A DNA stretch of 64,000 bases from Oryzibacter oryziterrae (GTDB lineage: Bacteria > Pseudomonadota > Alphaproteobacteria > Rhizobiales > Pleomorphomonadaceae), in assembly GCF_021864535.1 (NCBI RefSeq), contig NZ_JAKJIC010000010.1, positions 1-64,000 of the forward strand, in the 5' to 3' direction. Under the pieces are notes generated by a model. The model had not been told where the DNA came from. It ran no database searches and worked only from the letters and a program-made list of their open reading frames with translations. Both the position numbers and the translations under genes were made by a program. Shown here piece after piece: positions 26,118 to 35,370 of this stretch. How positions within the stretch are numbered: the stretch's first letter is position 1; each line of letters begins with the position of its first letter.

Positions 26118-28258
26118 CAGCGTGCCTCCTCAGTCGTGGCCGCCGTGCCCCAATAGGATTTCCAACTGGTCCAGTCGGGATCCGCCCCCGGGATCGGGAA
26201 GCGACCGATGCGGTTGTTGAGGATGCCGCCGATGAACAGTTCGCCCTTGTGCTCGCGCATGGAGGTGACCATCGGGTGGCTCTGGCCGGTGAGATCGCCG
26301 AGGGTCGCGACGATGCGGCCGGTCTCGTCGAACTTCACCACACCGCCGGTGTTGATGTTGGGGAACAGCCAATCGTCCTGCGGCAGGCGACGCGTCATGC
26401 GCTTGCGGAAACCGGGGTGGCGCAAGCCGAGGTCGAAGCTGGGCGTGCGCATGCCGAGCCAGGCCATCCAGTAGGTGCCGTCCGAAGCGCGGTTGATGTT
26501 GTCGGGATAGCCGGGCATGTCGGCGATCACGCATTCCATGCGTCCCGCCTTCGGCCCCTCGATCCAGTAGCGATGCACCGAGCAGGCCCAGCTTTCGGCG
26601 ATGAAGATCGACTTGCCGTCATGGGCGAGACAGACGCCGTTGGCATAGCGCAAGCCGTCCTGCACCGTGCGTGTCTTGCCGGTTCTCGGATCGTAGACCA
26701 GCAGGCGACCGGTCGGCCGGCTCTCGATGGAGTCCAGCGCCCAGTCGTGGGCATCGTAGCGCGTGGTGGAGTCGGTGAACCAGATGCGACCGTCCGGGCC
26801 TATGTCGCAGTCGTTGGGATCGCGCAGGCGCGCGTCGTCCACCACCGACACCAGCGACCGGTTGGTCTCGGTCGACAGCTGGGTGACGGTGCCGTCGCGT
26901 GCGATGGAATAGAGCCCCATGGCGCCGACGCACGTCTTGATCGAGCCGTCTCGATCCATGGCAAGGCCGAGCGGGAAACCGCCGATATGGGCGAACACCT
27001 CCTGGCGCGTGTAATCGGGCGCGAACCAGCGCACGATCTCGCCATGGCGCGTGCCGGCATAAAGGTTGCCGTCCTCGTCGAGGATCACGTCCTCCGGCCC
27101 TTCCACCTCGCCCCGCGCGATGGCGGCGGCGGCGGACAGGCGGTCATTCAGGGCATAGGGGCCGCCGGAGTTGGGTAGCGCGGATTCGCCCTCGCTCATG
27201 CGGTGATGCACCGGCGCCACATAGATCTCCGCCAGCACCTTGTGCCGGTTCTTGGCCCAGCGGATGTCCAGCACCACGGCCAGCGCCAGCATGAAGCCGA
27301 GCACCAGCTGGTTCGATCCCGTGCCATAGCCGAGGCGGATCAGGCCGTTGGTCATCACCAGCACGGCGATGGCCCCCATCAGGCCCTTGGCGATGGAGCC
27401 GCGCCCGCCGCCGAGGCTGTTGCCGCCGACAACGGCGGCCGTGATCGCTGCCAGTTCCAGCCCTGCCCCGGTGCCGGGGCCAGCGCCCGACAGGCGCGCG
27501 CCGAACAGGAAGCCGGCCACGCCGCAGGACAGGCCCGAGATCACATAGGTGAGAAACACCGTCCGGCGCACGTTGATGCCGGCGTTGTAAGCCGACCGGC
27601 GCGAGCCACCCACGGCACTGATGTGCCAGCCCATGCGCGAGCGGCTGATCACCACATGGGCGAGGATGGCAAAGATCGCCGCGATCAGGAAGCTGATGGG
27701 CAGACCCAGGAAGGAGCCCGTGCCGATGAAATCGAAATTGTCGTTCATCACCGGCGACATCTGCAGCTGCTTGCCGAAGGCGATGATCAGGATGTCATAG
27801 GCCGAACGGCCCATGATCAGCGTCACCAGCGTGGTCAGGAAGGCGCGCAGGCGCAGGACGCCGATGAGAAAGCCGTTGAAGGCGCCGCAGATCGCTCCCG
27901 TCAGCAGCGACACCACGAAGGCGAGACCAACTGGCAGGTCCCACATGTAGATGGACACGACGGTGGAGAACACCGACAGCGCGTAGATCGAGCCGACCGA
28001 CAGGTCGATGCCGCCGCCGAGCATGACGATGGTCAGCCCGATCACCACTATCAGGAACTCGCCCAGTTGCCGGGTGGTGTCGATCAGGCTTGCCGGCGAG
28101 AAGAAGCCGTTGATGGCGCTACCAAAGACCGTCACCACGATGGCCAGCAGCAGAAAGGGCACGAGATTGTCGGCCCAGCGCTTGGTCAGGATTTCGCCGA
28201 TCAGATGGTCGGGAACGTAATTGTAGCGGAGCCGGGACAGGCTCTCGGGAACGCGCAT
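26117..28258 (-). CDS. Fusion: CUT2 sugar ABC permease - SMP-30/strictosidine-synthase-like lactonase domain
   Basis: A 713-residue two-part protein. Residues 1 to about 345 are a complete RbsC-type permease with eight to ten helices, including LGGGIDLSVGS (81-90), RAFLTTLVTLIMG and VVGGNSLGGGRGS (277-288). After a linker of about 40 residues, residues 385-690 form a six-bladed propeller of the gluconolactonase/APMAP type, with the predicted metal ligands Glu389 (GPED), Asn482 (PNDCDIGPDG), Asn540 (YANGV) and Asp586 (GYPDN). No frameshift or stop separates the parts. Permease C-termini normally face the cytoplasm, so the hydrolase would act on the sugar (or its lactone) as it enters: channelled uptake and ring opening is my inference. 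It is the second permease of the operon. Confidence 0.88.
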   Translation of the reverse strand: MRVPESLSRLRYNYVPDHLIGEILTKRWADNLVPFLLLAIVVTVFGSAINGFFSPASLIDTTRQLGEFLIVVIGLTIVMLGGGIDLSVGSIYALSVFSTVVSIYMWDLPVGLAFVVSLLTGAICGAFNGFLIGVLRLRAFLTTLVTLIMGRSAYDILIIAFGKQLQMSPVMNDNFDFIGTGSFLGLPISFLIAAIFAILAHVVISRSRMGWHISAVGGSRRSAYNAGINVRRTVFLTYVISGLSCGVAGFLFGARLSGAGPGTGAGLELAAITAAVVGGNSLGGGRGSIAKGLMGAIAVLVMTNGLIRLGYGTGSNQLVLGFMLALAVVLDIRWAKNRHKVLAEIYVAPVHHRMSEGESALPNSGGPYALNDRLSAAAAIARGEVEGPEDVILDEDGNLYAGTRHGEIVRWFAPDYTRQEVFAHIGGFPLGLAMDRDGSIKTCVGAMGLYSIARDGTVTQLSTETNRSLVSVVDDARLRDPNDCDIGPDGRIWFTDSTTRYDAHDWALDSIESRPTGRLLVYDPRTGKTRTVQDGLRYANGVCLAHDGKSIFIAESWACSVHRYWIEGPKAGRMECVIADMPGYPDNINRASDGTYWMAWLGMRTPSFDLGLRHPGFRKRMTRRLPQDDWLFPNINTGGVVKFDETGRIVATLGDLTGQSHPMVTSMREHKGELFIGGILNNRIGRFPIPGADPDWTSWKSYWGTAATTEEAR

Positions 28259-28300
28259 GGCACCAACCGCTCAGACTGGGAACATCATCACTTTGGAAAG

Positions 28301-28331
28301 GCGGCCGCCCCGTGGGGAGCGGGGCGACCGC
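28301..28331 (-). terminator. Intra-operon hairpin after the binding-protein gene
   Basis: A 12-base stem with one mismatch (GCGGCCGCCCCG pairing with CGGGGCGACCGC) around seven bases, in the 163-base gap between the binding-protein stop and the permease-fusion start. No T-run follows. It is more likely a partial terminator or 3'-protecting hairpin that keeps binding-protein levels above those of the membrane components. Confidence 0.55.
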
Positions 28332-28421
28332 AGGTCGCTGGCAAGGCAGTGAGCCGGACCGAATGGCGCGGATGCATGGGCATGATCGATGCCTCGCACC
28401 CACGCCCTCGCCGGCATGCAC

Positions 28422-29447
28422 TTACTTGGAGGCAGCCTCAGCCGCCTGCACATCCTTCAGCGACCAGCAGGTGCCGGGCTTCAGGTCGGCCTTGGTGGTG
28501 GCCGTCTCCAGCGTGTAGATCCAGCTCTTGGCCTGACCGGCGGTCAGACCGCTCTGCAGGAAGAACTTGATCAGAGCGGACACGTCGCGCGACTGGCCGA
28601 CCACGTCGGTCATCACCACGGCGTGGAAGGTGCCGTCTTCCAGCGCCTTGCAGTCCAGTTCCTCGCCGCCACCGGTGGTGACGAGCTTCACCTTGCCCTG
28701 CAGGCCGGCGTCGCGGATCGCCGCGGCGGTACCGGCGGCAGTGTTGTCCCAGAAGTCGATGACGGCGCAGACTTCAGGATGCTGCTGCAGCAGCGTGGTG
28801 GCAACGGTGCGGGCCGTGGTCACGTCCCAGTTGCTGTCAGGAGCGCCGACGATCTCGAAGTCGGGATGATCCTTCAGCACCTTGGCGATGCCGGCATATT
28901 GATCAAGCGACGACGAGTTCACCTGATCGCCCTGGATCAGGCCGATCTTCTTGGACGAGCCTTCGCCGCAGCCTTCGACCGCCGCCTTGGCTTCCAGTTC
29001 ACCCAGCGTCTCCCAGTTGGAGCCCACGAAGGCGTCGGAGGCGAAGTTCGAGCGGTTGTCGATCTGGATGACGAAGATGCCGGCATCCTGCGCGCGCTTG
29101 AACAGCTTGGAATAGGACGTCAGGTCGGGCGTGTGCACGATCAGCACAGCCGGCTTGTCGGCCGACGAGATCAGGTCGGTGATGGCCTGGGCGCCGGCAG
29201 CGGTGTCCCAGTTGGGGTCGCGGGTTTCCCACACGCCGCCGAAGCCGCGGACTTCGCGACCGATATAGTGGTTCCAGCCCTGCGCCAGGTCGAAGCCCAG
29301 CGCCAGCGGGATCAGAACCACCTTCTTGCCGGCCAGCGACTGCTGCACATAGGCCGGGCCTGGATCGCCGGTCTCCTGCGCCTGAAGCGTGGTGGCGGAC
29401 AGGCCGAGAATGGCTGCGGCACCGAGTATCCATTTGGCAAGTTTCAT
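28422..29447 (-). CDS. CUT2 sugar ABC transporter periplasmic binding protein
   Basis: Periplasmic binding protein of 341 residues with a signal peptide (cleavage after TLQA, about residue 23). It is of the Peripla_BP_4 (ribose/galactose-binding) type: VVLIPLALGFDLAQGW at strand 1, VIQIDNRSNF, IGLIQGDQVNSSS and AVIDFWDNTAAGTAAAIRDAG correspond to the usual hinge and ligand-facing segments. Four cysteines in the mature part are unusual for this class. The ligand cannot be deduced. It lies between the free permease (gap 129 bases) and the permease fusion. Confidence 0.9.
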   Translation of the reverse strand: MKLAKWILGAAAILGLSATTLQAQETGDPGPAYVQQSLAGKKVVLIPLALGFDLAQGWNHYIGREVRGFGGVWETRDPNWDTAAGAQAITDLISSADKPAVLIVHTPDLTSYSKLFKRAQDAGIFVIQIDNRSNFASDAFVGSNWETLGELEAKAAVEGCGEGSSKKIGLIQGDQVNSSSLDQYAGIAKVLKDHPDFEIVGAPDSNWDVTTARTVATTLLQQHPEVCAVIDFWDNTAAGTAAAIRDAGLQGKVKLVTTGGGEELDCKALEDGTFHAVVMTDVVGQSRDVSALIKFFLQSGLTAGQAKSWIYTLETATTKADLKPGTCWSLKDVQAAEAASK

Positions 29448-29576
29448 GTTTTCCCTCGCTTATGCGTGTTGTTCGCTCTGGAAGTACACATGCCGGCCCA
29501 GCCCCGAGCCAGCGACAAAAGTGCCAATTGATCCGTCTGCGGAGCATTCCTTGCCCCGTATGGCCCGGAATGCGGA

Positions 29577-30560
29577 TCAAATATCGCCCTGCTGGCCCAC
29601 CTGCTCGTCGCGGGGATTGAGCCGGCTGTCGATGATCAGCGCCACCAGCAGGATGCTGGCCTTGATGAGGTTCTGGTAGATGTTGGGCAGGTCCAGAATG
29701 GTCATGCCGTTCAGCATGATGCCGATGAGCAGCGCGCCCACCACCACGTTGCGCATGCCGCCCTTGCCGCCGGACAGGCCGATGCCGCCGATCACCACCA
29801 CCAGGATCACGTCATAGAGCAGCGTCGAGTTGACGACGCGCGTGTTGATCGACTGCAGGCCGGCCGCCGTCACCAGTCCGGCCAGCCAGGCCACCAGCGC
29901 GCTCAGCACATATTGCAGGATCACCACCGGTCGCACCGGCAGGCCCATGCTGCGCGCGGCCTGATAGTTGTCGCCCTGATAATAGACGTAACGGCCATAT
30001 TTGGAGTAGCGCAGCCCCAGGAAGGCAAACAGCGCGGCGGCGGCGAACATGATCACTTCGATCGGCATGCCCACGAGCCGTGCCTGCCCGAAGTCCATGA
30101 GCAAGGTCGCGTCCTGCGGCACCGGAACGGCGTCCTGCACGATGAAGCGGGAGCGGATCAGCCCGAAGACGAAGTTGCCGGAAGCGAGTGTTGCAAAGAC
30201 GGCGGGCACGTCGGCATAGGCGATCAGCACGCCGTTGGCCACGCCCACCAGCACCACGAAGCCGAAGGTGATGGCCGTCGCCGTCAGCGCGGGCGTGCCG
30301 CTGTTCATCATGGTCAGCTGCCAGGCAGTCGCCATGGCCATCACGGCCACCATGGACAGATCGATGCCCCGGCCGATCACCACGATGCCCATGCCCACCG
30401 AGAGAATCCCCAGCACCGCGATCGACCGCAGGATGGCCACCAGGTTGTTCGGCGCCAGAAAGCCCTTCAGGAACACGGCATAAAGCGCGAACAGCACCAG
30501 TGCGAACACGAGCACGATGCGTTCCTGTGTCAGCATTCCCTGGCGGAACACGGATTTCAT
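29577..30560 (-). CDS. CUT2 sugar ABC transporter permease (RbsC type)
   Basis: A stand-alone permease of 327 residues with eight to ten hydrophobic helices and the RbsC-type motif VIGRGIDLSMVAVMA, plus GGIGLSGGKGGMRN near the C-terminal third. It is the first gene of the operon, starting at 30560, and is a paralogue of the permease half of the downstream fusion. Two different permeases with one ATPase suggest a heterodimeric channel, which some CUT2 systems use. The upstream region carries a tandem ATTTCGATGC repeat that may be its operator. Confidence 0.92.
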   Translation of the reverse strand: MKSVFRQGMLTQERIVLVFALVLFALYAVFLKGFLAPNNLVAILRSIAVLGILSVGMGIVVIGRGIDLSMVAVMAMATAWQLTMMNSGTPALTATAITFGFVVLVGVANGVLIAYADVPAVFATLASGNFVFGLIRSRFIVQDAVPVPQDATLLMDFGQARLVGMPIEVIMFAAAALFAFLGLRYSKYGRYVYYQGDNYQAARSMGLPVRPVVILQYVLSALVAWLAGLVTAAGLQSINTRVVNSTLLYDVILVVVIGGIGLSGGKGGMRNVVVGALLIGIMLNGMTILDLPNIYQNLIKASILLVALIIDSRLNPRDEQVGQQGDI

Positions 30561-30981
30561 GGGGGCCCCGGGTCATCGACGGAAAATAGGATAAAAAACG
30601 TATAAAGCGACGGTCCATGCGTCCAATGCTAAATTTCGATGCATTTCGATGCGTGCCATGCATATGAACGGCAATCGGCGGCCCTCTTTGGGCGGCCTCG
30701 AAAATTGCTGAGGCCCTCAGGACCTGGCCGGCGGTCGCTCTTCCCGGATTCGTCGATGGTTGCCCGCGATCATTCTATTCTGTCCTCGACACTCAAATTT
30801 TCGCTTGATGGTAATTCATTCCTGCATAGGGTGGATATTTGGAACTAGATTGCACGAAGCGTCGACGCATGTGGCTAGGTTTTCTTGATAATCTCTATAA
30901 AAAAACTAGGATTTTGGCATCGAGAGCAAGGCACCCGACAGGGGGCGATGCCGGATCGAAAGCAGGCGAAGGAGGCCGCCC
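30561..30981. promoter_or_regulatory. Divergent intergenic region (CUT2 operon / sulfate transporter)
   Basis: 421 bases with no credible gene. They separate the minus-strand CUT2 operon from the plus-strand sulfate importer and must hold both promoters. Local composition is more AT-rich than the flanking genes. Visible structure: a tandem ten-base repeat at 30633-30652, and an imperfect inverted repeat (CTAGGTTTT at 30875-30883, AAAAACTAG at 30901-30909) about 70 bases before sbp that could be a regulator site. AAGGAGG lies just before the sbp start. Confidence 0.55.
30633..30652. repeat. Tandem direct repeat, possible operator
   Basis: Two adjacent perfect copies of the decamer ATTTCGATGC, 73 bases before the start codon of the first CUT2 permease gene. 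Spacing of one helical turn suits a dimeric regulator binding one face of the DNA. No regulator gene adjoins this operon, so the cognate protein is unknown. Confidence 0.55.
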
Positions 30982-32010
30982 ATGACGACCTTTAGTTTCA
31001 CGCGACGACTGATGATTGCCGCATTGGCTTTGCCGATGATCGCCGGCGCGACGCCGTCCTTTGCGGATGTGTCGCTAACCAACGTGTCCTATGACCCGAC
31101 CCGCGAGTTCTACAAGGCCTATGACGCCGCCTTCGCAGCCAAGTGGCTGAAGGACACCGGCGAGACGGTCAATATCCAGACGACCCATGGTGGCTCCGGC
31201 GCCCAGGCCCGCGCCGTGATCGACGGCCTGCCGGCCGACGTGGTGACGCTGGCGCTCGAGGGCGACATCAACTCCATCGCCAAGAAGACCGGCAAGATCC
31301 CCGAGGACTGGCGTTCCGCCTTCCCCAACAACTCGTCGCCCTACACCTCAACCATCGTGTTCCTGGTGCGCAAGGGCAATCCCAAGGGCATTCATGACTG
31401 GGGCGACCTGATCAAGGACGACATCTCCGTCATCACCCCCAATCCCAAGACCTCGGGCGGCGCCCGCTGGAACTATCTGGCCGCCTGGGCCTGGGCGTCC
31501 GGTCAGTTCGGCGGCGACGACGCCAAGATCAAGGACTATATCGCCACGCTCTACAAGCACGTGCCCGTGCTCGACACCGGTGCCCGCGGTTCGACCGTGA
31601 CTTTCGCCCAGCGCGAGATCGGTGACGTGCTGCTTGCCTGGGAAAACGAGGCCTATCTCGCCCTTGACGAGTTCGGCGCCGACAAGTTCGACATCGTCGT
31701 GCCGCCGCAGTCGATCCTGGCCGAGCCGCCGGTGGCCGTGGTGACCGAGAACGCCAAGGCCAACGGCACCGAAAAGGTGGCCAAGGCCTATCTCGACTAC
31801 CTCTATTCCGCCGAAGGCCAGACGCTGGCCGCCAAGTTCCACTATCGCCCGGCCAAGCCGGAGCTGGTGCCGGCCGAGCTGGTCAACGCCTTCCCGAAGC
31901 TGAAGCTGGTGTCGATCGACGACCCGATCTTCGGTGGCTGGAAGAAGGTTCAGCCCGAGCATTTCGGCGATGGCGGCATCTTCGACCAGCTCTACAAGCC
32001 CGGCCAGTAA
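30982..32010 (+). CDS. sbp: Sulfate ABC transporter periplasmic binding protein
   Basis: Periplasmic sulfate-binding protein of 342 residues with a signal peptide ending near SFADV (about residue 29). It has the family features SLTNVSYDPTREFYKAYDAAF at the mature N-terminus, QTTHGGSGAQARAVIDGL (anion-binding loop), NPKTSGGARWNYLAAWAWA and ENEAYLA. AAGGAGG lies six bases before the ATG. It opens the sbp-cysT-cysW-cysA operon. A hairpin just after its stop probably leaves the binding protein in excess over the membrane parts. Confidence 0.95.
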   Translation: MTTFSFTRRLMIAALALPMIAGATPSFADVSLTNVSYDPTREFYKAYDAAFAAKWLKDTGETVNIQTTHGGSGAQARAVIDGLPADVVTLALEGDINSIAKKTGKIPEDWRSAFPNNSSPYTSTIVFLVRKGNPKGIHDWGDLIKDDISVITPNPKTSGGARWNYLAAWAWASGQFGGDDAKIKDYIATLYKHVPVLDTGARGSTVTFAQREIGDVLLAWENEAYLALDEFGADKFDIVVPPQSILAEPPVAVVTENAKANGTEKVAKAYLDYLYSAEGQTLAAKFHYRPAKPELVPAELVNAFPKLKLVSIDDPIFGGWKKVQPEHFGDGGIFDQLYKPGQ

Positions 32011-32034
32011 CGGCCGCCGCTGATGCAAGCCCGC

Positions 32035-32063
32035 AAGGACGGAGCGAAAAACGCCCCGTCCTT
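32035..32063 (+). terminator. Partial terminator between sbp and cysT
   Basis: A 12-base stem with a single mismatch (AAGGACGGAGCG pairing with CGCCCCGTCCTT) and an AAAAA loop, followed by GCTTTTGTCG. It lies 25 bases after the sbp stop and 50 before the cysT start. In an otherwise continuous operon it should cause partial termination or stabilise the sbp message. Confidence 0.75.
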
Positions 32064-32112
32064 GCTTTTGTCGTGTTAAGCTCCGACGCTCGGAGTGGAG
32101 GCGCCCCGCAAT

Positions 32113-32943
32113 ATGAGATTGGTTACCCCCTCGGTCATACCGGGTTTTCGGATAACGATGGCCTTCACGCTGGCCTATCTGTTTGCCATCGTGCTGCTCC
32201 CCATCGGGGCGCTGGTGGTGAAGGCCTCTTCGCTCGGCTTCTCCGAGTTCGTGACGCTGGCCGGTGACCCGCGCACGCTCGCCGCGCTGCGCCTGTCCTT
32301 CCTCACCAGCATGGCGGCGGCCGCCTTCAACGTGCCCTTCGGGCTTCTCGTGGCCTGGGTGCTGGTGCGCTATGACTTTCCGGGCCGCAAGCTGCTCGAT
32401 GCCATGATCGACCTGCCCTTCGCGCTACCCACCGCCGTGGCCGGCATCGCCCTCACCGCGCTCTATGCGCCAAACGGCTATATCGGCGCCCTCGCCGCCA
32501 AGGCCGGCATCAAGATCGCCTTCACGCCCTTCGGTGTCTTCGTCGCCCTGGTCTTCGTCGGCATGCCCTTCATCGTGCGCACGGTGCAGCCGGTGCTGGC
32601 CGAGGTGGATCGCGAGATTGAGGAAGCAGCCGCCACGCTCGGGGCCGGTCGCCTGCGCGCCGTGATCTCGGTGGTGTTGCCGATCCTGGTGCCGTCGCTG
32701 CTGACGGGCTACGCACTCTCGCTCGCCCGCGCCATCGGCGAATATGGCTCGGTGATCTTCATCGCCGGCAATATTCCCTATGTGTCGGAGATCGCGCCGC
32801 TGCTGATCGTCATCAAGCTCGAGGAGTATGACTATGCCGGCGCCACTGCGGTGGCTGCGCTCATGCTGGCCATCTCCTTCGCCATGCTGCTGGCGATCAA
32901 CCTGATCCAAGCCTTTGCCCGCCGGAGATACGGACGTGTCTGA
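32113..32943 (+). CDS. cysT: Sulfate ABC transporter permease CysT
   Basis: Sulfate permease subunit of 276 residues with about six helices. The CysT-type segment DLPFALPTAVAGIALTALYAPNG and the EAA loop EIEEAAATLGAGRLRAVISVVLP are clear, as is ARAIGEYGSVIFIAGN. The ATG at 32113 is chosen; a GTG at 32095 in the same frame overlaps the GTGGAG site that probably serves as the ribosome-binding site. The stop overlaps the cysW start by eight bases. Confidence 0.94.
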   Translation: MRLVTPSVIPGFRITMAFTLAYLFAIVLLPIGALVVKASSLGFSEFVTLAGDPRTLAALRLSFLTSMAAAAFNVPFGLLVAWVLVRYDFPGRKLLDAMIDLPFALPTAVAGIALTALYAPNGYIGALAAKAGIKIAFTPFGVFVALVFVGMPFIVRTVQPVLAEVDREIEEAAATLGAGRLRAVISVVLPILVPSLLTGYALSLARAIGEYGSVIFIAGNIPYVSEIAPLLIVIKLEEYDYAGATAVAALMLAISFAMLLAINLIQAFARRRYGRV

Positions 32944-33862
32944 CGCCAGTTTCGCCCTTGAGGCGCCAGAAAAGCCGGCGGCCCCGTCCGCCACGGGCCA
33001 GCTGACCCTTGGCGGTCGCAAGCCGCGCCTGCCCACCGAAGAGAGCCCGGCCGTCCGGCGCACGCTGATCGGCGTCGCCGTTGGGTTCCTGCTGTTGTTC
33101 CTGCTGGCGCCGCTGATCACCGTGTTCAGCGAAGCGCTCCGTCACGGCCTCGGCGCCTTCCTCGAAGCCTTCGCCGATCCGGACGGCTGGGCTGCCATCC
33201 GCCTGACGCTGCTGGTCGCCGCCATCGCGGTGCCCTGCAATCTCGTCTTCGGCGTCGCCGCCGCCTGGGCCATCGCCAAGTTCGAGTTCCGCGGCAAGGC
33301 CTTCCTGATCACGCTGATCGACCTGCCCTTCTCGGTCTCCCCGGTGGTGGCCGGCCTCATCTATGTGTTGCTCTATGCCGATCACGGCTTGTTCGGCCCC
33401 TTGCTGAAAGAGGCCCATATCCGCGTCATCTTCGCCATTCCCGGCGTGGTGATGGCCACCATCTTCGTCACCTTCCCCTTCATCGCCCGCGAGCTCATCC
33501 CGCTGATGGAAGAGCTCGGCAACACCGATGAAGAGGCGGCGCTGACGCTCGGTGCTTCCCCTTGGCGCATCTTCTGGACCGTGACGCTGCCCAACACCAA
33601 ATGGGCCCTGCTCTATGGCGTGCTGCTCTGCAACGCCCGCGCCATGGGCGAGTTCGGCGCCGTTTCCGTGGTGTCGGGTCATATCCGCGGCCTCACCACC
33701 ACCATGCCGCTGCATATCGAGATCCTCTACAACGAATATCAGTTCACCGCCGCCTTCGCGGTCGCCTCGCTGCTGGCCAGCCTGGCGCTGGTGACGCTCG
33801 GCATCAAATCCTATCTCGAACACAAATACGCCGGCGAACTGGCCGCCGGTCATCGCCACTGA
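32936..33862 (+). CDS. cysW: Sulfate ABC transporter permease CysW
   Basis: Second sulfate permease subunit, 308 residues. A hydrophilic N-terminal stretch of about 45 residues is followed by six helices. Family motifs are DLPFSVSPVVAGLIYVLLYADHG, EEAALTLGASPWRIFWTVTLP (EAA loop) and ARAMGEFGAVSVVSGHI. I use the GTG at 32936, nine bases after CCGGAG and overlapping the end of cysT, a common coupling in this operon type. It pairs with CysT to form the channel. Confidence 0.94.
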   Translation: MSDASFALEAPEKPAAPSATGQLTLGGRKPRLPTEESPAVRRTLIGVAVGFLLLFLLAPLITVFSEALRHGLGAFLEAFADPDGWAAIRLTLLVAAIAVPCNLVFGVAAAWAIAKFEFRGKAFLITLIDLPFSVSPVVAGLIYVLLYADHGLFGPLLKEAHIRVIFAIPGVVMATIFVTFPFIARELIPLMEELGNTDEEAALTLGASPWRIFWTVTLPNTKWALLYGVLLCNARAMGEFGAVSVVSGHIRGLTTTMPLHIEILYNEYQFTAAFAVASLLASLALVTLGIKSYLEHKYAGELAAGHRH

Positions 33863-33873
33863 GGACCCGCCCC

Positions 33874-34917
<1,044 letters not shown>

Positions 34918-34943
34918 CGGCAGTGCGCTTCGGGCATGACAAC

Positions 34944-34975
34944 AAGGCGGGGGCTCACGGGCTCCCGCCTTTTTT
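34944..34975 (+). terminator. Terminator of the sbp-cysTWA operon
   Basis: AAGGCGGG and CCCGCCTT arms around a short GC-rich loop, running directly into a run of T (CCTTTTTTCTG). It is a typical intrinsic terminator 26 bases after the cysA stop. Confidence 0.9.
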
Positions 34976-35001
34976 CTGCTCTCACCGACAGAGGTTCGCC
35001 G

Positions 35002-35244
35002 TCAGAAGGCCTTGAAGGTCAGCGTGGTCAGCGAGCGCACGATGCCGGGGATGGACGAGATCTTCTCGTTGATGAAGCGGCCGATGTCCTCGTGCTGCTC
35101 GGCGTCGATATAGAACTTCAGCAGCAGGTCATATTCGCCGCTGGTCGAGTAGAGCTCGGAGACGATCTCGGCCTCGTAGATGGCCTCGGCCACCTCATAG
35201 GTCTTGCCGGGCGCGCATTGCAGCTGAACGAAAACGGGCTTCAT
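35002..35244 (-). CDS. Stand-alone Lrp/AsnC ligand-binding (RAM) domain protein
   Basis: An 80-residue protein that is just the effector-binding RAM domain of Lrp/AsnC regulators, without a helix-turn-helix. The pattern MKPVFVQLQCAPGK, then EAEIVSELYSTSGEYDLLLKFYID, then GIVRSLTTLTFK is typical. Such single-domain proteins form decamers and can bind amino acids or modulate full-length Lrp proteins; its role here is unknown. It is isolated between the convergent end of the sulfate operon and the next permease gene, with GGTGAG before its ATG. Confidence 0.88.
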   Translation of the reverse strand: MKPVFVQLQCAPGKTYEVAEAIYEAEIVSELYSTSGEYDLLLKFYIDAEQHEDIGRFINEKISSIPGIVRSLTTLTFKAF

Positions 35245-35370
35245 CGACGTCTCACCTCACATCACATGCTGGCCTCTGAGGTATCAGCCAACAGCGCGTC
35301 GCGCAACGGTCGCACCGCTGGGTCGACCTCCTCAGCGGAGCGGTCGCCCCTGCGGCGCGGCTGAGGCCGA

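Noticed and set aside
28258-28422. Frameshift or assembly error as the cause of the permease-propeller fusion
   Set aside because: The frame is continuous with normal linker composition, both domains are complete, and flanking start/stop overlaps are regular, so an artefact is unlikely although it cannot be excluded from one sequence.
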